Of a stretch of 7,762 nt of DNA, positions 1-5,983 are shown one piece after another. The notes under the pieces are model-generated. The model was not told the origin of the DNA. It did not search any database and worked only from the letters and a program-made list of their open reading frames with translations. The DNA lies in contig JAIYBO010000103.1 in the NCBI GenBank assembly GCA_027488495.1, forward strand, positions 1 through 7,762, given 5' to 3'. This DNA comes from Bacteroidota bacterium (GTDB lineage: Bacteria; Bacteroidota; Bacteroidia; NS11-12g; UBA955). Made by a program: the position numbers and the translations under genes. Each line of letters starts with the position of its first letter. Position 1 is the first letter of the stretch.

Positions 1-13
1 ACACAATAAAGAC

Positions 14-610
14 ATGGCAACCAAAATTAGATTGCAAAGACACGGCAGAAAGAAACGGGCTTTCTTTCACATTGTGGTAGCGGATTCGCGTTCACCAAGG
101 GATGGTAAATTTATCGAGAAACTCGGTAGTTACAACCCCATCACCAATCCAGCTACGATCGTATTGAATGTAGACCGCGCAGCCCAATGGCTGATCGATG
201 GAGCTCAACCCACAGACACTGTAGCCGCCATTTTGAGCTACAAAGGCGCTTCAATGAAGAAGCACTTACAAGTGGGTGTAAACAAAGGCGCTATCACCCA
301 AGAAGAAGCAGACAAGCGCTTCGCCACTTGGTTGGAAGAAAAAGCAGCCCGCATTGAAGCCAAGAAATCAAACTTGTCTTCTGCAGCACAGAAATTGAAG
401 GCAGAAGGTTTGGCGCAAGAAGTAAAACGCAGAGAAGCTGTTGAAGCAAAAATCGCTGCGAAAATTGCTGAAGCCGAAGCCGCTGCTAACCCAGTAGAAG
501 AAACCGAAGAAGTTGCCGCTGAAGAAGCACCTGCAACTGAAGAAGGTTCTACCGAAGAAGCCGCTGCTGAAGAAGCACCAGCCGCCGAAGAAGCACCAGC
601 CGCTGAATAA
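14..610 (+). CDS. rpsP: 30S ribosomal protein S16 with long acidic C-terminal extension
   Basis: Structural protein of the small ribosomal subunit, needed for 30S assembly. Residues 2-42 are the S16 signature region (RLQRHGRKKRAFFHIVVADS, then SPRDGKFIEKLGSYNP), and the S16 core continues to about residue 82. The product is 198 residues, whereas the usual S16 has about 80-90. The extra part is a mixed helical stretch (about 83-125), a charged Ala/Glu/Lys-rich probable helix or coil (about 125-160) and a very acidic Ala/Glu/Pro tail (161-198) containing EEAPAA-type repeats. Extended S16 proteins are familiar in Bacteroidota; the role of the tail is not known to me. The ATG at 14 places the conserved N-terminus exactly. 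Only 13 bases precede it, so its promoter is outside the window. rimM follows after 16 bases, the conserved rpsP-rimM pairing. Confidence 0.97.
   Translation: MATKIRLQRHGRKKRAFFHIVVADSRSPRDGKFIEKLGSYNPITNPATIVLNVDRAAQWLIDGAQPTDTVAAILSYKGASMKKHLQVGVNKGAITQEEADKRFATWLEEKAARIEAKKSNLSSAAQKLKAEGLAQEVKRREAVEAKIAAKIAEAEAAANPVEETEEVAAEEAPATEEGSTEEAAAEEAPAAEEAPAAE
521..604 (+). repeat. 18-bp tandem repeat in the rpsP tail coding EEAPAA
   Basis: Two adjacent in-frame 18-base units at 569-586 and 587-604 read GAAGAAGCACCAGCCGCC, the second differing only in its last base. A diverged copy lies at 521-538 (GAAGAAGCACCTGCAACT). Each unit encodes Glu-Glu-Ala-Pro-Ala-Ala or -Thr. This is low-complexity coding sequence that probably grew by unit duplication, so its copy number may vary between related strains. 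Confidence 0.85.
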
Positions 611-626
611 TTCAACCACAGTAACC

Positions 627-1151
627 ATGAGCGTATTGCCACCGCCCCTTACATTGGTGGGGAAAATACACAGCAAACATGGCTACGACGGTCGATTGTC
701 CATCGAATGCTTCGCAACCTCTAACAAAATCATTTCCAAAGGGAACTACCTATTCGTCATCATAGACGGCAAAGGGGTTCCCTTTTGTATTACAGACGTT
801 AACAAAACCAAAGAGCTCATCAAACTCAAAGGCATCGACACCGAAGAGAAAGCCAAAAATCTCATCGGCCTGCCATTTGGTGTACCTAGCTCCGCTAAAA
901 TGTCTGTCATCCCGCAAGACAATGCCCTCGTAGGATTTACCATCACCGACGAAACATCCAATTTCACAGGCGTTATTTCCGCCGTAGAAGAATTGCCCCA
1001 AGGCATCATGTTCTCCGTGGAACACCCCGAAACAAAGAATACCGTGCTAATCCCTCTGGTTGAATCGTGGATCACCCGCATCGAAGAGAAACAAAAACAC
1101 ATCTACATGCAGTTGCCCGAAGGACTGGTGCAACTCAATGAAACGCCTTGA
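627..1151 (+). CDS. rimM: Ribosome maturation factor RimM (16S rRNA processing protein)
   Basis: Assembly factor that binds S19 and the 30S head and helps 16S rRNA maturation. The product is 174 residues, normal for the family. The N-terminal RimM beta-barrel domain spans about residues 8-90 and opens with LVGKIHSKHGYDGRLSIECF, matching the family's G-x-I-x-K-x-HG-x-x-G pattern. The PRC-barrel-like C-terminal domain spans about 101-172, with ALVGFTITD near its start, LIPLVESWI at 141-149 and the closing LPEGL at 163-167. The reading frame is open upstream to about 513, but that part lies inside the rpsP repeats and encodes unrelated Lys/Pro-rich sequence, so the ATG at 627 is chosen. It starts 16 bases after the rpsP stop and no TAnnTTTG box precedes it, which fits co-transcription with rpsP. 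Confidence 0.96.
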   Translation: MSVLPPPLTLVGKIHSKHGYDGRLSIECFATSNKIISKGNYLFVIIDGKGVPFCITDVNKTKELIKLKGIDTEEKAKNLIGLPFGVPSSAKMSVIPQDNALVGFTITDETSNFTGVISAVEELPQGIMFSVEHPETKNTVLIPLVESWITRIEEKQKHIYMQLPEGLVQLNETP

Positions 1152-1195
1152 GTAAATACTCGCGGCCCCAATCACCCATTAATCCTCATCACCAA

Positions 1196-1879
1196 TTATT
1201 CCTCATCGCCCAACAAATCCGGACGGATTTGCAAAGTTCTGGCCAAAGCCTGCTCATGTTTCCATTGTGCGATTTTGGGATGATTCCCAGTGGTAAGCAC
1301 ATCTGGTACTCTCAAATCTTTGAATACTTCCGGACGCGTATACAGCGGGGGCGCCAACAAATCGTCTTGAAAAGAATCACTCAAAGCACTTTCTTCATCA
1401 CCCAACACCCCCGGCAACAAGCGAATCACAGAATCCACCACCGCCGCTGCAGCAATCTCTCCCCCACTCAAAACAAAATCACCCAGCGATATCTCCATCG
1501 TCACGTACAAATCCCGCACCCTGTGATCAATCCCCTTATAGTGTCCACAAATCAACATCAAGTTCTCGCCCAAACTCAATTGATTAGCCAATCCTTGCTT
1601 CAATGGGCGCCCATCCGGCGTGAGATAAATGATGTGATCATACTTTCTTTCTGATTTTAACTTTTCGATAACAACGCTCAATGGCTCTGGCATTAAAACC
1701 ATGCCCGCCCCGCCACCAAAGGGGGTATCGTCGATCTGCTTGTATTTCCCGATGCCATAATCATGCAAATTGTGAAGGTGAATCTCCGCCAATCCTTTGT
1801 CGCACCCGCGCTTCGGGATGCTGTAACCCAACAAGCCCTCCAACAAACCCGGAACCGCTGAAATAATATCAAATCGCAT
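1196..1879 (-). CDS. trmD: tRNA (guanine37-N1)-methyltransferase TrmD
   Basis: SPOUT-class enzyme that uses S-adenosylmethionine to methylate N1 of G37 in tRNAs with G at position 36, which prevents +1 frameshifting. The product is 227 residues, a little shorter than the E. coli enzyme (255), with the C-terminal end trimmed. Visible motifs are the N-terminal MRFDIISAVP, DDTPFGGGAGM at 50-60, the trefoil-knot cofactor site CGHYKGID at 111-118 and LSGGE at 137-141, and PGVLGDEESALSDSF at 156-170. R153 and D168 keep the 15-residue spacing of the catalytic R154 and D169 of E. coli TrmD. The frame extends upstream to 1948, but the ATG at 1879 gives the canonical N-terminus and lies 4 bases from a promoter box that the longer form would include. 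The gene is convergent with rimM (44-base gap) and divergent from the exonuclease. Confidence 0.96.
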   Translation of the reverse strand: MRFDIISAVPGLLEGLLGYSIPKRGCDKGLAEIHLHNLHDYGIGKYKQIDDTPFGGGAGMVLMPEPLSVVIEKLKSERKYDHIIYLTPDGRPLKQGLANQLSLGENLMLICGHYKGIDHRVRDLYVTMEISLGDFVLSGGEIAAAAVVDSVIRLLPGVLGDEESALSDSFQDDLLAPPLYTRPEVFKDLRVPDVLTTGNHPKIAQWKHEQALARTLQIRPDLLGDEE

Positions 1880-1883
1880 GGCG

Positions 1884-1891
1884 CAAAGATA
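1884..1891 (-). promoter_or_regulatory. Bacteroidota -7 box TATCTTTG for trmD
   Basis: Read on the minus strand the sequence is TATCTTTG, then CGCC, then the trmD ATG. It matches the Bacteroidota primary-sigma -7 consensus TAnnTTTG at all six fixed bases. No TTG is present at the expected -33 distance; TTAAAC (1912-1917) is the nearest candidate, 20 bases upstream. If transcription begins a few bases past the box, as usual for this element, the transcript starts at or almost at the ATG. Confidence 0.7.
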
Positions 1892-1930
1892 CCCGATGTT
1901 GATATTTATCCGTTTAATTGAAGAGCCAAA

Positions 1931-1962
1931 TTTGGAAAGCCACCCCACTGCACCGAATTTTG
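1931..1962 (+). promoter_or_regulatory. Possible weak promoter for the exonuclease cluster
   Basis: TTTG at 1931-1934 and GAATTTTG at 1955-1962 are 20 bases apart, close to the usual Bacteroidota -33/-7 spacing. The second element differs from TAnnTTTG only in its first base. It ends 6 bases before the ATG at 1969. The site lies in the 89-base divergent gap shared with trmD, so the three-gene cluster needs a promoter about here. It is a one-mismatch match and therefore tentative. Confidence 0.4.
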
Positions 1963-1968
1963 AAGGAT

Positions 1969-2733
1969 ATGTTGAATTTACGCAGACCTCTGGTCGTATT
2001 TGATTTGGAAACCACCGGTGTGAGTGTCACCCATGACCGCATCGTGGAAATTTGCTTGCTGAAAGTATTTCCAGACTTTCGGGAAGAAATCAGAACTTAT
2101 CGTGTAAATCCTGGCATCCCCATCCCCGCTGGCGCTACTGCAGTCCATGGCATTTCCAATGCCGACGTTGCAGATAAACCCTCATTCAAAGAACTCTCAG
2201 CAGAACTCAACATATACCTCAGAGATTGCGATTTTGGTGGATTCAACTCCAACAAATTCGACTTCCCCATGCTCGTAGAAGAATTTTTCCGCGCAGGCAT
2301 TGAGTTCGATATCCAAAAATGCAAATTCATCGACGCACAACGCATCTATCACATGAAAGAACCGCGTACATTGAGCGCAGCCTATAAATTTTACTGTAGC
2401 AGAGAGTTGGAAAATGCACACAGCGCAGAGGCCGACACAGTGGCAACTTGGGAAATCATCCGTGCTCAAATGAACAAATACACCGATTTGCCAGAAGACA
2501 TTGAAGGACTTCACAAACTCACCGGTCAAGACCTCTTGGCAGATTTGGCCGGAAGATTGGTCTTCAGTGAAAAAGGAGACATACTGTTCAATTTTGGCAA
2601 ACACAAAGGCAAATTGGTGAAAGACATCCTTCTCAACGAACCCGGTTATTACAATTGGATGATGGAAGGCGACTTCCCCCAACAAACCAAAAATGTACTT
2701 ACCCGACTTCGACTGAGCCTCAAATCCAATTGA
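1969..2733 (+). CDS. DEDDh-family 3'-5' exonuclease with ExoX-like C-terminal module
   Basis: Probable 3'-5' exonuclease of the DnaQ/RNase T superfamily. All parts of the two-metal active site are visible: D12 and E14 in FDLETTGV (Exo I), N93-x4-D98 in FNSNKFD (Exo II), and H151-x4-D156 in HSAEAD (Exo III), which makes it the DEDDh type. Residues 1 to about 168 form the nuclease fold. After a linker, residues 207-241 (FNFGKHKGK...GYYNWMM) resemble the short C-terminal module of E. coli exonuclease X. The product is 254 residues. The frame is open back to a TTG at 1918, but the ATG at 1969 gives the standard family N-terminus (LRRPLVVFDLETTG). The protein has no polymerase or helicase part, so it is a stand-alone nuclease, more likely for DNA repair than for proofreading; whether it prefers DNA or RNA cannot be read here. 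Its stop codon overlaps the next start, suggesting coupled translation. Confidence 0.88.
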   Translation: MLNLRRPLVVFDLETTGVSVTHDRIVEICLLKVFPDFREEIRTYRVNPGIPIPAGATAVHGISNADVADKPSFKELSAELNIYLRDCDFGGFNSNKFDFPMLVEEFFRAGIEFDIQKCKFIDAQRIYHMKEPRTLSAAYKFYCSRELENAHSAEADTVATWEIIRAQMNKYTDLPEDIEGLHKLTGQDLLADLAGRLVFSEKGDILFNFGKHKGKLVKDILLNEPGYYNWMMEGDFPQQTKNVLTRLRLSLKSN

Positions 2734-3506
2734 TGATCAACTTAGACGACATTGAAATCATCGATGACGATGAGCCCATTGAAGATCCCCGAAAAAGAGG
2801 ACCGCACATTGGCAAAATCCAAATCATCGACCAAACCAACGATTGGGTGGCCATCAACAAGCCCCCGTTTGTGCCTTCTTTGCCTGAACGAGGTAAGTTT
2901 ACTGCCATCTCAGTGCAAGAATGGGCCAAAAGTCAATGGCCCGATGCCATACTTTGTCACCGCATCGACAGGGAAACCTCCGGCGTGCTGCTCATCGCCA
3001 AGAACCCTGAAGCGTACAGGCACTTTTCGATGCAATTCGAACACCGAAAAGTCCATAAGATTTATCACGCCTTGGTAAATGGACAATTGCATTTCAATGA
3101 TTTATGGGTGGATTTACCCATTTTGGCCGAGCAATTGGGCAAAATCAAAATCGACAGAAAAAACGGCAAACCCGCACAAACTCGATTCAAAACCCTGCAG
3201 TTATTCAAACATTTCACGTTGATGGAATGTGAACCCAAAACCGGCCGCTTACACCAAATTCGCGTCCACTTACAATCCCAAAATGCCTGCATCGCTGCAG
3301 ACACATTATATGGAAGTGAAATCCCTATGCTATCATGGGTAAAGCGCAAACTTCACGGCACAGACTCCCCGTTGATTCAACGATTTGCGCTGCATGCCAA
3401 GCAATTACAAATACAAGCCCCTGACGGCACCGATTTGGTATTGGAAGCACCCTATCCAAAAGACATGGAAGTGATGCTGAAGCTCCTTAATAAATACAAC
3501 CATTGA
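2733..3506 (+). CDS. RluA-family RNA pseudouridine synthase
   Basis: Isomerises specific uridines of rRNA or tRNA to pseudouridine. The product is 257 residues. Family motifs in order: INKPP at 41-45, HRIDRETSG at 76-84 with the catalytic Asp at D79, KIYHALVNG at 109-117 with the conserved Tyr Y111, and GRLHQIRVHL at 170-179 with the active-site Arg R176 or R171. There is no N-terminal S4 RNA-binding domain. Instead residues 1-22 form a short, strongly acidic leader (DDIEIIDDDEPIED). The lack of S4 favours RluA/TruC-like enzymes over RluC/RluD, but the target site cannot be assigned from sequence alone. The ATG at 2733 uses the last A of the exonuclease TGA (TGATG), typical of translational coupling. 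The frame runs back to 2655 inside the exonuclease, but that stretch is unlike the family. Confidence 0.92.
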   Translation: MINLDDIEIIDDDEPIEDPRKRGPHIGKIQIIDQTNDWVAINKPPFVPSLPERGKFTAISVQEWAKSQWPDAILCHRIDRETSGVLLIAKNPEAYRHFSMQFEHRKVHKIYHALVNGQLHFNDLWVDLPILAEQLGKIKIDRKNGKPAQTRFKTLQLFKHFTLMECEPKTGRLHQIRVHLQSQNACIAADTLYGSEIPMLSWVKRKLHGTDSPLIQRFALHAKQLQIQAPDGTDLVLEAPYPKDMEVMLKLLNKYNH

Positions 3507-3516
3507 TCGTCCTGCA

Positions 3517-4050
3517 ATGAGCAACCCATTTAAACACCAAAAACCGGTGGCCACCCCCATGACCGTGCCGCAACCATCGGAGTTGAGGAAATTGGTTTTC
3601 AAACAGGGGAAGGCCATGAGGGCCACGTTGAAAAAACTGAAGCAACGACCGCCCAAAGACCTTGATGAACAATTCGAAAAGCTGCACAACCAAGCATTTA
3701 AAAAAATCGACTGCTTGAACTGTGGCAACTGCTGCAAAACCACCTCCCCTATGTTGTTCGAAAAAGACATCGAACGGCTATCTCAACGCCTCAAGATGAA
3801 ACCAGGTGATTTCACCGCACAATACCTCATCTTGGATACGGATCAATTGTTTTGCTTCAAAAGCGCACCTTGCCCGTTCCTGAACAGCGACAATTCTTGC
3901 GATGTTTACGACGACCGTCCAAAAGCTTGCAGAGAATTCCCCCATACCAACCAAAGGAAAATGCACACCCAACTGGCTTTGGCTCATCACAACATCGAAA
4001 TCTGTCCGGCCGTATACGCCATCGTGGAACAACTCAACACATTGGTTTAA
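3517..4050 (+). CDS. YkgJ-family cysteine-cluster protein (putative metal-binding)
   Basis: Small soluble protein of 177 residues belonging to the CxxCxxCC family (YkgJ/UPF0153), predicted to bind zinc or iron, possibly as an iron-sulfur cluster. The defining motif is C66-x2-C69-x2-C72-C73 in DCLNCGNCCKTTSP. Further cysteines are C113, C119 (APCPFL), C128 (NSCDVYDDRP), C138 (KACREFP) and C163 (EICPAV), nine in all, and the CPFL...CxVYxxRPxxCRxFP pattern is typical of the family. Residues 20-60 are basic and probably helical. There is no signal peptide or membrane segment. It begins 10 bases after the pseudouridine synthase stop, so it is probably the last gene of that transcript. No biochemical activity is established for stand-alone members as far as I know; a related domain occurs in the flagellin lysine methylase FliB. 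I assign no function. Confidence 0.88.
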   Translation: MSNPFKHQKPVATPMTVPQPSELRKLVFKQGKAMRATLKKLKQRPPKDLDEQFEKLHNQAFKKIDCLNCGNCCKTTSPMLFEKDIERLSQRLKMKPGDFTAQYLILDTDQLFCFKSAPCPFLNSDNSCDVYDDRPKACREFPHTNQRKMHTQLALAHHNIEICPAVYAIVEQLNTLV

Positions 4051-4147
4051 GCTTACACGCCAAAAAAAAACGGATTAGAGGAATCAAGTTCCACTTTAAC
4101 CGCGAGTAAATCAGAGATTTTCAAACAAATCCTTGACCCCTATGGGT

Positions 4148-4155
4148 TATATTTG
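4148..4155 (+). promoter_or_regulatory. Bacteroidota -7 box TATATTTG for lepA
   Basis: TATATTTG matches TAnnTTTG at all six fixed bases. It is followed by CATTTC and ends 20 bases before the lepA ATG, predicting a leader of roughly 15 bases. A TTGACC lies upstream at 4133-4138, but its 12-base gap to the box is shorter than usual for a -33 element. The 125-base stretch 4051-4175 contains this site, a run of nine A (4062-4070) and no gene that I can see. Confidence 0.7.
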
Positions 4156-4175
4156 CATTTCTTTTTAGACGCTTC

Positions 4176-5966
4176 ATGCAACACATTCGCAATTTCTGTA
4201 TCATCGCCCACATCGACCACGGCAAAAGCACACTCGCCGACCGGTTGTTAGAATACACCAACACAGTAAGTAAGAGAGACTTACAGGCTCAGGTGTTAGA
4301 CGACATGGACATTGAGCGCGAGCGAGGCATCACCATCAAGAGTCACGCCATTCAAATGAATTACGAATTGGATGGTGAAAAATACATTTTGAACTTGATC
4401 GATACCCCTGGCCACGTGGATTTTAGCTACGAAGTGAGTAGAAGTATCGCTGCTTGTGAAGGTGCATTGCTCATCGTTGATGCATCGCAAGGGATTGAAG
4501 CCCAAACCATCTCCAACCTATTCATGGCATTGGAACATGACTTGGAAATCATCCCGGTTTTGAACAAAATCGACCTTCCTGGGGCGATGCCTGAAGAAGT
4601 AAAAGACGAAATTGTGGACCTCATTGGTTGCGATCGCGACAGTATCTTGGTTGCTAGCGGAAAAACAGGACAAGGCGTTCACGACATTCTGCGCGCCATT
4701 GTTGCGAGAGTTCCTGCGCCAAAAGGAGATATCAATGCGCCGCTGAAAGCACTGATTTTTGATTCGGTATTCAACTCGTTCAGGGGCATCATCGCCTACT
4801 ATCGAGTGATTGATGGTAAAATTAAAAAAGGCCAGCACGTGAAATTCATGAACGGCGGCAGCGAATATTATGCCGATGAAGTGGGCATTTTAAAAATGGA
4901 TTTGAGTCCGCGCAACGAAGTTTGGGCGGGTGATGTAGGATATATCATCTCAGGCATCAAAGACGCCAAAGAGGTTAAAGTTGGAGATACACTCACCGAT
5001 AAACTCCAGCCCGCAGCGGTGGCCATCGATGGATTTGAAGATGTTAAACCCATGGTTTTTGCGGGTATTTACCCAGTAGACACCGAAGATTTCGAAGAAC
5101 TTCGCGAGGCGATGGGCAAATTGCAATTGAACGATGCCAGCATCGTTTTTGAGCCAGAAAGTTCAGCCGCTTTGGGATTTGGATTTCGATGCGGTTTCCT
5201 TGGCATGTTGCACTTGGAAATCATCCAAGAACGTTTGGAGCGCGAATTCAACATGACCGTTATCACCACGGTACCGAACGTGAGTTACGTAGCGTATACT
5301 ACAAAAGGCGAAACAGTATTGGTAAACAATCCAACAGATCTACCACCACCTGAAAAAATCGACTACGTGGAAGAGCCATACATTCGTGCCAGCGTAATCA
5401 CAAAATCAGATTTCGTGGGACCAATCATGACCCTATGTTTAGACAAAAGGGGTATGCTCACAAACCAAATTTACCTCACCAGTGACCGTGTTGAGATGAA
5501 CTTCGAGATGCCTTTGGCCGAAATCGTTTTTGACTTTTACGATAGATTAAAATCCATTTCCAAAGGATACGCCAGTTTCGATTACTCACCCTTGGGTTAC
5601 AAAGAAAGCAAGTTGGTGAAGATGGATATCATGCTAAACGGCAAAGGCGTAGATGCTTTGAGTGCCATCATTCACCGCGACAATGCACAAGACCTGGGGC
5701 GTAAGATTTGCAAGAAACTGCGCGATTTGATTCCACGTCAACAATTCGAAATTGCCATACAAGCCGCTGTTGGTGCCAAAATCATTTCGAGAGAAACACT
5801 CTCTGCCATGCGCAAAGATGTTACCGCAAAGTGTTATGGTGGTGACATTTCTCGTAAGCGAAAACTGTTAGAAAAACAAAAAGCTGGTAAAAAACGCATG
5901 AAGTCGGTGGGCAATGTCGATATTCCCCAAAGCGCCTTCATGGCCGTCCTCAAGTTGAACGAGTAA
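4176..5966 (+). CDS. lepA: Elongation factor 4 (LepA), ribosome-associated GTPase
   Basis: Translational GTPase that binds the ribosome. It was proposed as a back-translocase and is also implicated in translation initiation and 30S biogenesis. The product is 596 residues, against 599 in E. coli. The GTP-binding motifs are AHIDHGKST at 11-19 (G1), the RGIT switch at 50-53 (G2), DTPGH at 76-80 (G3), NKID at 130-133 (G4) and SGK at 161-163 (G5). Domain II and the EF-G-like domains III and V follow (GFGFRCGFLGMLHLEIIQER, then EEPYIRASVITKSDFVG). Instead of EF-G domain IV there is the LepA-specific C-terminal domain (GKGVDALSAIIHRDNAQ to KRMKSVGNVDIPQSAFMAVLKL). The catalytic His of the G3 motif is present (H80). 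The ATG at 4176 gives the standard N-terminus and is served by the box at 4148. Confidence 0.98.
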   Translation: MQHIRNFCIIAHIDHGKSTLADRLLEYTNTVSKRDLQAQVLDDMDIERERGITIKSHAIQMNYELDGEKYILNLIDTPGHVDFSYEVSRSIAACEGALLIVDASQGIEAQTISNLFMALEHDLEIIPVLNKIDLPGAMPEEVKDEIVDLIGCDRDSILVASGKTGQGVHDILRAIVARVPAPKGDINAPLKALIFDSVFNSFRGIIAYYRVIDGKIKKGQHVKFMNGGSEYYADEVGILKMDLSPRNEVWAGDVGYIISGIKDAKEVKVGDTLTDKLQPAAVAIDGFEDVKPMVFAGIYPVDTEDFEELREAMGKLQLNDASIVFEPESSAALGFGFRCGFLGMLHLEIIQERLEREFNMTVITTVPNVSYVAYTTKGETVLVNNPTDLPPPEKIDYVEEPYIRASVITKSDFVGPIMTLCLDKRGMLTNQIYLTSDRVEMNFEMPLAEIVFDFYDRLKSISKGYASFDYSPLGYKESKLVKMDIMLNGKGVDALSAIIHRDNAQDLGRKICKKLRDLIPRQQFEIAIQAAVGAKIISRETLSAMRKDVTAKCYGGDISRKRKLLEKQKAGKKRMKSVGNVDIPQSAFMAVLKLNE

Positions 5967-5968
5967 TT

Positions 5969-5976
5969 TACCTTTG
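5969..5976 (+). promoter_or_regulatory. Candidate -7 box TACCTTTG for dprA
   Basis: TACCTTTG is a perfect TAnnTTTG match starting 2 bases after the lepA stop codon and ending 7 bases before the dprA ATG. There is no TTG at the ideal -33 distance (one lies at 5955-5957, too close). If active, it lets dprA be expressed apart from lepA, with a leader of only a few bases. The following AGGGA is too near the ATG for a normal Shine-Dalgarno contact. Confidence 0.55.
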
Positions 5977-5983
5977 AGGGAAT

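Noticed and set aside
513..626. A longer rimM starting inside rpsP
   Set aside because: The extra 38 residues are Lys/Pro/Leu repeats produced by reading the rpsP repeats in another frame; the conserved RimM N-terminus begins after the ATG at 627.
238..642. A 134-residue open frame antisense to rpsP, rich in Ala and Ser
   Set aside because: It is a by-product of the Glu/Ala codon repeats of the rpsP tail, which read as Ser/Ala on the other strand; there is no independent support.
1148..1654. A 168-residue open frame on the plus strand right after rimM
   Set aside because: It is antisense to trmD, starts at a TTG overlapping the rimM end, and its translation is low-complexity with no family resemblance. 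trmD has full motifs on the other strand.
1880..1948. A longer TrmD with 23 extra N-terminal residues
   Set aside because: MRFDIISAVP is the normal TrmD start, and the extension would run across the TATCTTTG promoter box and the divergent intergenic region.
4080..4092. Short inverted repeat GGAA-TCAAG-TTCC between the cysteine-cluster gene and lepA, considered as a terminator
   Set aside because: A four-base stem with no following T run is too weak. The nearby run of nine A (4062-4070) would be a T tract only on the opposite strand, where there is no gene to terminate.
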